Both the position numbers and the translations under genes were made by a program. Shown piece by piece: positions 1 through 6,200 of a stretch of 7,274 nt of DNA. Every line of letters starts with the position of its first letter. The stretch's first letter is position 1. Below the pieces are notes generated by a model that did no database searches, was not told where the DNA came from, and saw only the letters and a program-made list of their open reading frames with translations. Origin of the DNA: Planctomycetales bacterium (lineage in GTDB: Bacteria > Planctomycetota > Phycisphaerae > SM23-33); contig DAOVFI010000118.1 in NCBI GenBank assembly GCA_030673005.1, forward strand, positions 1 to 7,274, read 5' to 3'.

Positions 1-552
1 ATCGACCACCGTCAGCATCACAAGCAGGTCCGCCCGGAGCATGTTCGTTACAAGCGCCGCGACGATGTCATTGTCGCCGAAGCGCCCTTCGAGTTCATCG
101 ACGGCCACAGTGTCGTTCTCGTTGACGATTGGCACGACGCCGAGGTCGTGCAGCGCTGCGATGGTGTTGCGGATGTTGAGGTATCGCGTGCGGTCCTCGA
201 AGTCGCCGCGTGTAACGAGAATCTGTGCGACCTTGACGCCAAATGCGCCGAACGCGTCGTGAAAGGTCCGCATCAGTTGCCCCTGCCCGACGGCGGCGGC
301 GGCCTGGAGCATCGGCAGCGTCCCGGGCTTCTCGTCAAGATCCAACTCGGCCATACCCGCGCCGATCGCGCCGCTGCTGACCAGCGCAACCTCCACGCCC
401 CCTCCGGCGACGGCGGCAATCTGACCGCACAGCCCGGAGATATATTCAACGTCAAGACGACCGGCCTGGTCGGTCAGGGCGGCGGTGCCGACCTTCACGA
501 CGATACGCCGGGCATTTTTCAGAACAGTCTGTCTCAATTCAGTATCAGGCAC
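1..552 (-). CDS. proB: Glutamate 5-kinase, N-terminal 184 residues (cut by left window edge)
   Basis: Phosphorylates L-glutamate with ATP to gamma-glutamyl phosphate, the first step of proline synthesis, in the cytoplasm. Translating the minus strand gives an amino acid kinase fold with ProB motifs: KVGT at residues 20-23 (nucleotide binding), VSSGAIGAG at 58-66, QAAAAVGQ at 83-90, IVNENDTVAVDE at about 142-153 and FGDND at 158-162 (glutamate/ATP site). The frame is still open at base 1, so the end of the kinase domain and any C-terminal PUA domain lie outside. The start is GTG at 552-550. It is preceded by AGGCGAG about 3 bases upstream, and an in-frame TAA lies further upstream with no ATG between, so GTG is the best choice. 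It is the last gene seen in the leftward group after waaA and the DUF2569 gene, with a 67-bp gap before it. Family assignment is secure; only the start is less certain. Confidence 0.95.
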   Translation of the reverse strand, partial: MPDTELRQTVLKNARRIVVKVGTAALTDQAGRLDVEYISGLCGQIAAVAGGGVEVALVSSGAIGAGMAELDLDEKPGTLPMLQAAAAVGQGQLMRTFHDAFGAFGVKVAQILVTRGDFEDRTRYLNIRNTIAALHDLGVVPIVNENDTVAVDELEGRFGDNDIVAALVTNMLRADLLVMLTVVD

Positions 553-619
553 GTTCTCGCCTATCAGAATGATGGTCCGTGATGCCCACGGTTAACCACC
601 ATACATTTTCTCCAACAAA

Positions 620-1228
620 CTACTCCGTGAATGTGTTCTTCACCCTTGCTGAAAGAAGGAAGTATGGAATCCACACTGCAGCCACAACAGATGATCTTGC
701 TAATTCTCCAATGTCAAAAGATGTCATAAATGCGCTGGAAGCCCATGCTACGTTAATGAACGTGATAATTATATTTGCAGCTAGCAAAGCAATTATAGCT
801 TTCGGAGTACTCCGCTTCTTGCGGAAAAAGAGAGCAGCTACGAAAATATCGAAACAGACCATCAATATTACCAAAACAGATGTTCCAACTATGGCTTCCT
901 GTGCACCTGGGTATTCGATGGCCATGTCCCCTTCAGTAAACATTCCCAACATACCGAATGACATGGACAGATTAAATAGGGATATTATTGGCCCAAGGAC
1001 TAAACCAATAGCTGGGAAAATGAGCCAACCCCCAATCCCCTCTGGTCCCTCTCCAGGGATCGCAGTCTTCGGTTTGTCTGCATTCTTTATTATGCCTTCG
1101 GGGCTAATATCCGCTGGGTGTGGTACTATTGAGACATTCCCGCAAGAGGGGCATTTCTCGTTTTCGCCTATTAGCGAAGATGGAACACTCATTGCTTCCC
1201 CGCATTTGGAACACTTATAATCGATCAT
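620..1228 (-). CDS. Zinc-ribbon plus DUF2569 membrane protein
   Basis: A 202-residue membrane protein of unknown function. Residues 1-30 form a small zinc ribbon with two CxxC pairs (C6/C9 and C26/C29). A polar Pro-rich linker (about 31-63) leads to a GIGGWL motif at 64-69 and four hydrophobic segments (about 68-90, 112-135, 143-162, 175-193). The protein ends in PYFLLSARVKNTF (188-200). The GGWL entry into the first membrane segment and the YFxxSxRVKxTF ending are hallmarks I associate with DUF2569. An AAGGAG 7 bases before the ATG supports this start. Base composition differs from the neighbours: bases 661-720 are 42% GC against 65% in 4381-4440, and codons are AT-richer, which suggests later acquisition. 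It lies between waaA and proB on the same strand with gaps of 64 and 67 bp, so it may be co-transcribed. The zinc ribbon suggests a metal-structured cytoplasmic head, but no partner can be named. Confidence 0.85.
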   Translation of the reverse strand: MIDYKCSKCGEAMSVPSSLIGENEKCPSCGNVSIVPHPADISPEGIIKNADKPKTAIPGEGPEGIGGWLIFPAIGLVLGPIISLFNLSMSFGMLGMFTEGDMAIEYPGAQEAIVGTSVLVILMVCFDIFVAALFFRKKRSTPKAIIALLAANIIITFINVAWASSAFMTSFDIGELARSSVVAAVWIPYFLLSARVKNTFTE

Positions 1229-1292
1229 AATTTCACTCCTTAGTAACCGTGTGGTTCCAACCTTTCTTAAACTGCTTGGACTTCATCTCGTA

Positions 1293-2630
1293 CTACTTGA
1301 TCGCATCTGTTGCGACCCCGCCGGGCGCGAGGGCTGGCACGCGACCCAGGATGCGGCAGATCAGATCGACGTTTCGCTTCGTAGCGCCTCTCTGCGACCG
1401 GACGAACTGCTGCGCCCGGCGGGCCATATCGTTTGCATTGTCCGGTTTGTCCAGCCACTCGGACCAGAGGCCCGCCAACTCACCGATGTCGGCGACACGC
1501 CTGGCGCAGCCGGCATCGACCATGGATTCCGCCTGGGGGAAATTGAACGTATGAGGCCCGAAGCCGACCGGCTTAGCCAACGCCGCAGCCTCGATCATGT
1601 CCGAACCGCCGGCCGGCACAAGCGACCTGCCCACGAAAACCGCCTGCGCCAATGCGTAAAACTTCCGCAACTCGCCCATCGTGTCGCCCAATATCACAGC
1701 GTCGGCGGGCAACTCGCCTCTCGTTGCAGTATCCGGATGTTCGGACCGCCTAACGAGCGCGAAACCGCAAGCGGCAATCAAGCGGGCTACCTCGTCGAAC
1801 CGTTCCGGTTTGCGAGGCACTATCGCCAGGCGGACAGACGGGTGCTCCCGCCGAACCTCCGCGAAGGCATCGAGCACAATCTGTTCTTCGCCTGCGCCGG
1901 TCCCGCCGGCGACCAGCAATTTATCGTCGCCCGAGATTCCCATCGCCGCGGCGAGGGCGTCCTGTCCGGCGACGCTGTCGGCGATCTCGGCGCTGTCGTA
2001 TTTCATCATGCCGGTAACGGACAGTTTTTCGTCCCGCACTCCCAGCGACCTGAACATCTCGGCGTAGGTCTCGTGCTGGACGCCGATGGCCGCCAGCGAA
2101 TTAAACAGCCTTGCCGCCAGCGGGCGAACGAGGCGGTAGCGCGGAAAACCCTTGTGCGGTCCGAGCCTGGCGTTGACGACTACTGTCGGAATATCCCGCC
2201 GATTACACGCACGCACGAAATTCGGCCAGACGTCGCCTTCGGTGAGAATTACCAGGCTCGGCCTGACGCGCCTGACGGCTGCGGCGACCGAAAAGGTAAA
2301 ATCCATAGGCCAGCGGAAGACCTTATGGGCGGGCGCAAAGACGCGCTCGGCAGCGGCCAGGCCGGTGTCGGTGGTCGAAGTAACCACCACGCGATAATCC
2401 GGCAGCTGCGAGTGCAGTTCTGCCACCAGCGCCTTTGCGGCGTTGACCTCGCCGACGCTTACGCCGTGGACCCATATCACCGGCTGGAAGCCGTAGAGAC
2501 GCGGCGAGAAACCCAGACGCTCCGAGAAATCCCTGCGGTACTTGCCGTGACGGAACATCCGCATCAACCATATCGGACTGGAAGCCACCAGCGCAAGTGC
2601 GTACACAATATTCAGCAACCAACCTGTCAT
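1293..2630 (-). CDS. waaA: 3-deoxy-D-manno-octulosonic acid (Kdo) transferase
   Basis: Transfers Kdo from CMP-Kdo to lipid A precursor at the inner membrane, the first inner-core step of LPS synthesis. The 445-residue product starts with one hydrophobic anchor (about 4-22) and a basic KYRRDFSERLGF stretch. The N-terminal GT-B domain follows, with WVHGVSVGE at 53-61 (the family's catalytic Glu is E61) and TSTTDTG at 84-90. Further family landmarks are VWPN (134-137), VNARL (152-156), VTGMMKYD (205-212), GGTGAGEE (242-249), VPRKPERF (271-278), GDTMGEL (315-321), FVGRSLVPAGGSDMIEAA (332-349) and FGPHTFNF (357-364). E. coli WaaA has ETELWPN and GGHN where this protein has TEGDVWPN and GGSD. The frame extends upstream to 2873, but the extension lies in an intergenic repeat and recO's start and looks non-coding, so I chose the ATG that begins MTGWLLNIVY just before the anchor. 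No Shine-Dalgarno sequence precedes it. Confidence 0.93.
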   Translation of the reverse strand: MTGWLLNIVYALALVASSPIWLMRMFRHGKYRRDFSERLGFSPRLYGFQPVIWVHGVSVGEVNAAKALVAELHSQLPDYRVVVTSTTDTGLAAAERVFAPAHKVFRWPMDFTFSVAAAVRRVRPSLVILTEGDVWPNFVRACNRRDIPTVVVNARLGPHKGFPRYRLVRPLAARLFNSLAAIGVQHETYAEMFRSLGVRDEKLSVTGMMKYDSAEIADSVAGQDALAAAMGISGDDKLLVAGGTGAGEEQIVLDAFAEVRREHPSVRLAIVPRKPERFDEVARLIAACGFALVRRSEHPDTATRGELPADAVILGDTMGELRKFYALAQAVFVGRSLVPAGGSDMIEAAALAKPVGFGPHTFNFPQAESMVDAGCARRVADIGELAGLWSEWLDKPDNANDMARRAQQFVRSQRGATKRNVDLICRILGRVPALAPGGVATDAIK

Positions 2631-2636
2631 AAATAT

Positions 2637-2667
2637 AAAGTATGCTACTTGACAGACTATATGTCGA
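2637..2667 (-). promoter_or_regulatory. Possible leaderless promoter for waaA
   Basis: On the minus strand TACTTT (2642-2637) sits exactly 7-12 bases before the chosen waaA ATG. TCGACA (2667-2662), one mismatch from TTGACA, lies 19 bases further upstream. With no ribosome binding site at this start, transcription beginning at the ATG itself (a leaderless mRNA) would fit. The 19-base spacer is long and the -10 match is only fair, so this is tentative. Confidence 0.3.
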
Positions 2668-2687
2668 TAGAAAACGTCGGCCCTTCC

Positions 2688-2789
2688 GGGTGCCGTGGCC
2701 GCTGTGTTCGCGGCCACGTTCGTGCTCATTGCGCAGAATGTGCATTCCCGGGTCTTATCGTGGTCGCAAACGCCGCGACCACGGCACCC
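2688..2789. repeat. Intergenic two-hairpin palindromic repeat (element C)
   Basis: The element lies in the divergent waaA/recO gap. Its 15-bp outer arms (2688-2702 and 2775-2789) are inverted copies with 14 of 15 matching. Each arm also folds locally. CGTGGCCGC (2694-2702) pairs with GCGGCCACG (2710-2718) over a 7-base loop. CGTGGTCGC (2759-2767) pairs with GCGACCACG (2775-2783), again over 7 bases. The two 9-bp stems are the same except for one base pair that changes from C-G to T-A on both sides. A 40-base spacer separates them. The layout parallels the repeats at 3661-3791 and 6878-6964, but the arm sequence (GGGTGCCGTGG) differs from theirs (GGGTGGCACGG). It resembles REP/BIME-type extragenic palindromes; a role as operator or mRNA hairpin in this divergent gap is also possible. 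Confidence 0.75.
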
Positions 2790-2850
2790 CCCTACTCTTT
2801 TGCGAATTCGGAGAAGGCGTGTATCATTATGAATCAGGATTGAGACGATT

Positions 2851-3639
2851 ATGTCCACGACCGACACAGCCATTTGTATTCGCGCGACTGATTACAGCGA
2901 GACCTCGCAGGTGTTGACCTTTCTGACGCGAGGCGTCGGCGTGGTGAGGCTGCTGGCCAAGGGTTCCAAACGTCCCAAAAGCAAGTCCGGCGGGGCGATA
3001 GACCTGCTGGCCGAAGGCCGGTGCGTCTTTACTACCGGGAGGGGTCAGTCGCTGGGGATACTGATGGAATTTGCCGAGACGGTCAGTCGTGCGGTCTTGC
3101 GGGAGCGGCTGGACCGGCTCAATTCGGCCCTGTTCATGCTGGAACTGTGCGGCGCCGTGGTAGCGGAGGGTGATCCGCATCCGGAAGTTTTCGACCTGCT
3201 GCACAACGCGCTGGGGCGGTTGGGACAGCCGGACGCGTCGCCGCAGGCGGTTCGACGCGGCTCACCACAGGCTGTGCTTGCGTATTTTCAATGGCGCTTG
3301 ATAAGGCACGTCGGACTGCTGGGCGAGTTGAACGCCTGCGTTTCCTGCGGCGGGAAGGTCGGCACGCGGGATGTCTATTTTTCCAGTTCTCTCGGCGGGC
3401 TGCTGTGCAGGGATTGCGAGTCGGCGGCGACGGAGAAATATCGCGTTACTCCCGCGATCCTGTCGGCCCTGGCGGCGCTGACAGCGGCGGAGGCAGGCAA
3501 AAAACCCACGCTGCCCGACAAACAGGCCGCCGCCGTCAACGCCCTGCTGGCGTATCACATCCAATACCAACTGGGCAAGCGACTGAAGACCGCCCGGCAC
3601 GCAATCGTTTCCGGGACCGGAGATCTCCGCACTCCATAG
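2851..3639 (+). CDS. recO: DNA repair protein RecO
   Basis: RecO works with RecR (and RecF) to load RecA onto SSB-coated single-stranded DNA in recombinational gap repair, in the cytoplasm. The 262-residue length is usual for the family. The N-terminal OB-fold (about 1-80) shows ATDYSETSQVLTFLTRGVGVV at its start, followed by a basic LLAKGSKRPKSKSG segment (34-47) as in other RecO proteins. A helical region follows. A zinc finger has two CxxC pairs, C163/C166 and C186/C189, with SSSLGGLLC leading into the second. The ATG at 2851 directly precedes the conserved ligand-free start STTDTAICI. Upstream signals are weak (AGGA at 2836-2839, GAGA at 2842-2845). It is divergent from waaA across a repeat-bearing gap. 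Downstream, 21 bp after the stop, comes another palindromic repeat that may act as the gene's 3' boundary. No key feature appears missing. Confidence 0.93.
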   Translation: MSTTDTAICIRATDYSETSQVLTFLTRGVGVVRLLAKGSKRPKSKSGGAIDLLAEGRCVFTTGRGQSLGILMEFAETVSRAVLRERLDRLNSALFMLELCGAVVAEGDPHPEVFDLLHNALGRLGQPDASPQAVRRGSPQAVLAYFQWRLIRHVGLLGELNACVSCGGKVGTRDVYFSSSLGGLLCRDCESAATEKYRVTPAILSALAALTAAEAGKKPTLPDKQAAAVNALLAYHIQYQLGKRLKTARHAIVSGTGDLRTP

Positions 3640-3660
3640 TGTCGCTTTGTTATGGATTAT

Positions 3661-3791
3661 CCACCGGGTGGCACGGTCAAGCGAGGTTGAGGCCGTTTGG
3701 CCTCGACCTCGCTTGGCCGTGTCCGGCGCTCACACGGCCAAGCAAAACGAGGTCATCCGACCTCGACTTGCTTGACCGTGCCACCCGGTGG
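3661..3791. repeat. 131-bp palindromic repeat, GGGTGGCACGGTCAAG family (element A)
   Basis: The ends are 22-bp perfect inverted repeats (3661-3682 and 3770-3791) containing GGGTGGCACGGTCAAGC. Each half folds on itself. The left half is a 25-bp stem (3670-3694 with 3699-3723, two G-T pairs, one further T-G) around a GTTT loop. The right half is a looser stem (3733-3754 with 3759-3780, four mismatches) around an ATCC loop. CTTGGCCGTG (3712-3721) and CACGGCCAAGC (3733-3743) flank an 11-base centre containing GGCGC. The copy at 6878-6964 has the same arms, the same inner motifs and the same 11-base centre. It sits 21 bp after recO and just upstream of the URO-D promoter. No transposase is present, so it is a non-autonomous extragenic repeat; it has strong hairpins but no T-run. 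Confidence 0.9.
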
Positions 3792-3802
3792 TGCGATAAC
3801 GA

Positions 3803-3830
3803 TTGCAGCCACACAACAGGAGTGTATAAT
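3803..3830 (+). promoter_or_regulatory. Probable promoter of the URO-D family gene
   Basis: A perfect TATAAT at 3825-3830 is preceded after 16 bases by TTGCAG (3803-3808), a half match to TTGACA. Transcription would begin near 3837, giving a leader of about 28 bases that contains the AAGGAG site. It lies immediately after the palindromic repeat, which would isolate it from recO. Confidence 0.55.
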
Positions 3831-3850
3831 TCCCCAGCAGCGTCTGCACG

Positions 3851-3856
3851 AAGGAG
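3851..3856 (+). promoter_or_regulatory. Ribosome binding site that fixes the URO-D start
   Basis: AAGGAG lies 8 bases before the ATG at 3865. It decides against the longer open frame that begins at 3697 inside the palindromic repeat, and against the ATG at 3874. Confidence 0.8.
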
Positions 3857-3864
3857 CCCCTACC

Positions 3865-5052
3865 ATGGAAACAATGACCTCCCGCGAGCGGGTGCTGGCG
3901 GCGATACGCCGCCAGGACGTTGACTACGTTCCGTGCTCGCCTTTTTTCAATCCCCTTACACCGCAGCAGCGCGTGGGGCATCGCTGGCAGTTCCCCTGGG
4001 GTCCGTCCGACACCGAAAGGGTCGAATACTGCTTCGAACACCTCGGCGTCGATCCGGTAGTGGGTGTGCCCATCGGCGCAGACCCGATCACGGGCGACCC
4101 CTTCGGCGAGTTGCATCCGTACTATCCGAATCCCGACGTTACGTCCAGAGCGTGGAACGAAGACGACGTCATCCACAAGGTCTGGAGCACGCCTTCGGGC
4201 GAAATTCACGCCGCCGTCAGGTACGACCCGAGTTGGCCGCACGGCATGGACGTACCTTTCTTCAGCGATTTCAACGTCGGGCATTATGTCGAACCGTGGC
4301 TGAAGACGCCGGCGGACCTGGAGTGTCTGCGGCACATCCTGCTGCCCGCCCGGACAAGAGAACACCTCGACGCACTGCGCCTGGCATACCGCGAAGCCCA
4401 GGCCGTCGCCGACAAGCACCAACTGCCCACCTTCACTTCCATAGGTTTCGGCCTGACCGGGGCGATGCTGATCTGCGGGGCGGAGGAAATCTGCATAATG
4501 ACGATCGACCAGCCGGACCTGGTCGATGAGTACCTGGAACTCGAACACCATGCCAACGTGCGTCACATGGAAATAGCCGTAGAGATGGGCGTCGATATCA
4601 TCCGCCGCGACGGATTTTACGAAACCGCCGATTTCTACAGCCCGGCTACGCTCGATCGCTTCCTCGGCAAACGACTGCGCAAGGAAATCGAGATCGTCCA
4701 CCAGGGGGGCAAACTGCTGACATATACGGCCAACACCGGCGTGATGCCTATCCTCGACCACCTGGCCGGGCTGGACTTCGACTGCATCATGCAGATAGAC
4801 ATTGCCTTCAAAGGCGTTGACCTGGGGCAGATCAAGTCCAAACTGGGCGGGAGTAAGAGTTTCTGGCTCGGACCCAGCAGCGCGTTTCACATGTGGGACA
4901 AGAATCCTGAATTGGTGCGACAGGCCGTCCGCGACGTCTTCGACGTTTTCGGAAAAAAAGGCCTGATCCTCACCGCCTGCCCCACCGCCCACAGCATCAT
5001 GCCCTGGGAAAACACGCTGGCAATGATTGACGAATGGAAGCGGTTGCGGTAA
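3865..5052 (+). CDS. URO-D superfamily protein (not HemE), substrate unknown
   Basis: A 395-residue member of the uroporphyrinogen decarboxylase superfamily, a TIM-barrel family that includes HemE and corrinoid-linked methyltransferases such as MtaA. The start, METMTSRERVLAAIRRQDVDYVP, is the usual N-terminus of the non-HemE branch. Later landmarks are FTSIGFGLTGAMLICGAEE (190-208), a VDIIRRDGFYETADFYSPATLDRF segment (243-266), GGKLLTYTANTGVMPILDHL (281-300) and the closing LTACPTAHSIMPWENTLAMIDEW (369-391). HemE's N-terminal substrate-binding RQAGR motif is absent. Where MtaA-like proteins carry His-x-Cys-Gly for zinc, this protein reads YTANTG, so the zinc ligands seem lost. One Cys (C372) remains near the end. 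It has its own promoter and ribosome binding site and no functionally linked neighbour. A methyl transfer or decarboxylation role cannot be chosen from sequence alone. Confidence 0.85.
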   Translation: METMTSRERVLAAIRRQDVDYVPCSPFFNPLTPQQRVGHRWQFPWGPSDTERVEYCFEHLGVDPVVGVPIGADPITGDPFGELHPYYPNPDVTSRAWNEDDVIHKVWSTPSGEIHAAVRYDPSWPHGMDVPFFSDFNVGHYVEPWLKTPADLECLRHILLPARTREHLDALRLAYREAQAVADKHQLPTFTSIGFGLTGAMLICGAEEICIMTIDQPDLVDEYLELEHHANVRHMEIAVEMGVDIIRRDGFYETADFYSPATLDRFLGKRLRKEIEIVHQGGKLLTYTANTGVMPILDHLAGLDFDCIMQIDIAFKGVDLGQIKSKLGGSKSFWLGPSSAFHMWDKNPELVRQAVRDVFDVFGKKGLILTACPTAHSIMPWENTLAMIDEWKRLR

Positions 5053-5088
5053 AAGTAAAGGCGGCTGCGGGCATATTAGCGTAAAGTT

Positions 5089-5133
5089 CCGTCGCCGTAC
5101 GGTTCGGCATGGCTTGCCGAAATCCGGCGACGG
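5089..5133. other. Strong two-part hairpin upstream of the TPR gene
   Basis: CCGTCGCCG (5089-5097) pairs perfectly with CGGCGACGG (5125-5133). Inside, TTCGGCA (5103-5109) pairs perfectly with TGCCGAA (5115-5121) over a TGGCT loop. It sits 37 bp after the URO-D stop and 56 bp before the TPR gene start, with no T-run after it. It could be a Rho-linked or 3'-protecting hairpin, a leader structure of the next operon, or another short extragenic palindrome. I see no clear promoter in the remaining bases of this gap. Confidence 0.55.
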
Positions 5134-5189
5134 CAAACGAGTTTGTCGGCGCGAAACTGCGCGTGGTCGATCAGATTGGAATTCGAGAG

Positions 5190-6200
5190 ATGAAGAATCT
5201 GCTGATAGTTGCGTTACTTGTCGGTCTGATCTCGCCGGTGGCGGTTGTGGCCGAGGTTAAACTTATCCGGAAGGACGGCAAGTGGGTCCGCCAGGCGCCG
5301 CCGGCCAAGGGAACGCCCGCCGGCGAGGCGGCCTTGATCCGCCGGAAAATCGACCGCGGGAAATACCGTTCCGCTCTTCGGGCCGCTAAAAAATTCCTGA
5401 AGCGCTACCAGTCCGACCCGTTGCGGGAAGACGTGCTCGAACTGGCCGGCGACGCGGAGCTGGCCCGCGGGCGGTACTGGCAGGCGTACGAGTGGTACGA
5501 AAATCAACTGGCCGAATTCCCAGGCGGAGACCGCCTGGAGAGGACGCTGGAAAGGGAGATTCAGATCGCCAAAGCCTTCCTGTCCGGAAAGAAGCGGATA
5601 GTCTGGGGCGTTCTGCGCCTCGACGCCGAGCAGGAAGGGATCGATATTCTTGGCCGCATCGCCGAGCACGCCCCGGCCTCGCAGCAGGCGGAACTTGCAA
5701 TGCTGGCGATAGGCGAGCACTATCGCAACAAAGGCGAATGGCGACTGGCGGCGGAGGCTTACGAGCAGTTCCTGACGCTTATGCCCAAGGCCTCGCGAGC
5801 GGCCCAGGCGGAGTTGTCCCTTGCAACGTCGCTGCTTCAGTCGTATCGCGGACCGCTGTGGGACGAAAGACCGCTCATCGAGGCCGAGCAGCGATTCAAG
5901 GCCTTCGCTGCTAAGTATCCCGCCGAGGCGCGGAAGGCGCAGGTCGAGCATATCCTCAAAGGGATTCGCTCGGCCAGGGCGGAAAAGCAATTTGAGACGG
6001 TGCGATTCTACCAGCGGACGAACAAGCCGGACGCCGCCGGATATTATCTCCGACTCATCCTCAAGGAATATCCTGATACGGAAAGCGCCAAACGGGCACA
6101 GACGGAACTGGACAAACTTACCGGTGGGGCAGGTTTGAAACCTGTGCCACCAGACAGTAACAAACCTGCACCGCCGGCCGGGAAGGAAGGCAAACCATGA
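5190..6200 (+). CDS. Exported TPR-repeat protein, BamD-like
   Basis: A 336-residue exported protein. The signal peptide is MKNLLIVALLVGLISPVAVVA with likely signal peptidase I cleavage after VVA (about residue 21). There is no lipobox Cys, so it is not a lipoprotein as true BamD is. TPR-type helix pairs follow: 47-72, 80-110, about 166-198 (GEHYRNKGEWRLAAEAYEQFL) and 230-245. A C-terminal stretch, EKQFETVRFYQRTNKPDAAGYYLRLILKEYPDTESAKRAQTEL (265-307), closely follows the BamD pattern ARFY...AAinRyxxVxxxYPdT. A Pro/Gly/Lys tail (311-336) is encoded partly by a palindromic repeat. I chose ATG 5190 because it directly begins the signal peptide and has TTGGA about 9 bases upstream; the frame opens earlier at 5109. 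Its stop overlaps the next start as ATGA, so it is co-translated with the LptE-like gene. BamD is the best family match, with CpoB/YbgF-like periplasmic TPR proteins as an alternative. Confidence 0.8.
   Translation: MKNLLIVALLVGLISPVAVVAEVKLIRKDGKWVRQAPPAKGTPAGEAALIRRKIDRGKYRSALRAAKKFLKRYQSDPLREDVLELAGDAELARGRYWQAYEWYENQLAEFPGGDRLERTLEREIQIAKAFLSGKKRIVWGVLRLDAEQEGIDILGRIAEHAPASQQAELAMLAIGEHYRNKGEWRLAAEAYEQFLTLMPKASRAAQAELSLATSLLQSYRGPLWDERPLIEAEQRFKAFAAKYPAEARKAQVEHILKGIRSARAEKQFETVRFYQRTNKPDAAGYYLRLILKEYPDTESAKRAQTELDKLTGGAGLKPVPPDSNKPAPPAGKEGKP
6123..6175. repeat. Palindromic repeat inside the coding tail of the TPR gene
   Basis: GGTGGGGCAGGTTT (6123-6136) faces AAACCTGTGCCACC (6138-6151) across one base, pairing at 13 of 14 positions including one G-T. 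A further copy of the right arm, AAACCTGCACCGCC (6162-6175), matches at 11 of 14 bases. The three arms are read in frame as GGAGLKPVPPDSNKPAPPA at the extreme C-terminus, immediately before the lptE ribosome binding site. Such GGCAGGTTT/AAACCTGCC palindromes look like mobile extragenic repeats that have landed where the protein tolerates them. Confidence 0.7.

Noticed and set aside
2649..2654. Perfect TTGACA on the plus strand as a -35 box for recO
   Set aside because: No acceptable -10 hexamer occurs 15-19 bases downstream, and recO begins almost 200 bases away.
1251..2843. 530-codon plus-strand open frame opposite waaA
   Set aside because: It is a shadow of the GC-rich waaA frame; its translation is rich in Arg, His and Gln with no domain, while the minus strand gives clear WaaA motifs.
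2631..2873. N-terminal extension of waaA by up to 81 residues
   Set aside because: It runs through the two-hairpin repeat and into the recO start, has no ribosome binding site, and WaaA proteins normally begin just before the anchor helix.
3697..3864. N-terminal extension of the URO-D open frame
   Set aside because: It is translated from the palindromic repeat and promoter region; AAGGAG places the start at 3865.
3865..5052. HemE (uroporphyrinogen decarboxylase of heme synthesis)
   Set aside because: The conserved N-terminal RQAGR substrate-binding motif is missing; the N-terminus matches the non-HemE branch of the superfamily.
3730..5136. 468-codon minus-strand open frame opposite the URO-D gene
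   Set aside because: No recognisable domain, no ribosome binding site, and the plus strand gives a complete family protein with promoter and AAGGAG.
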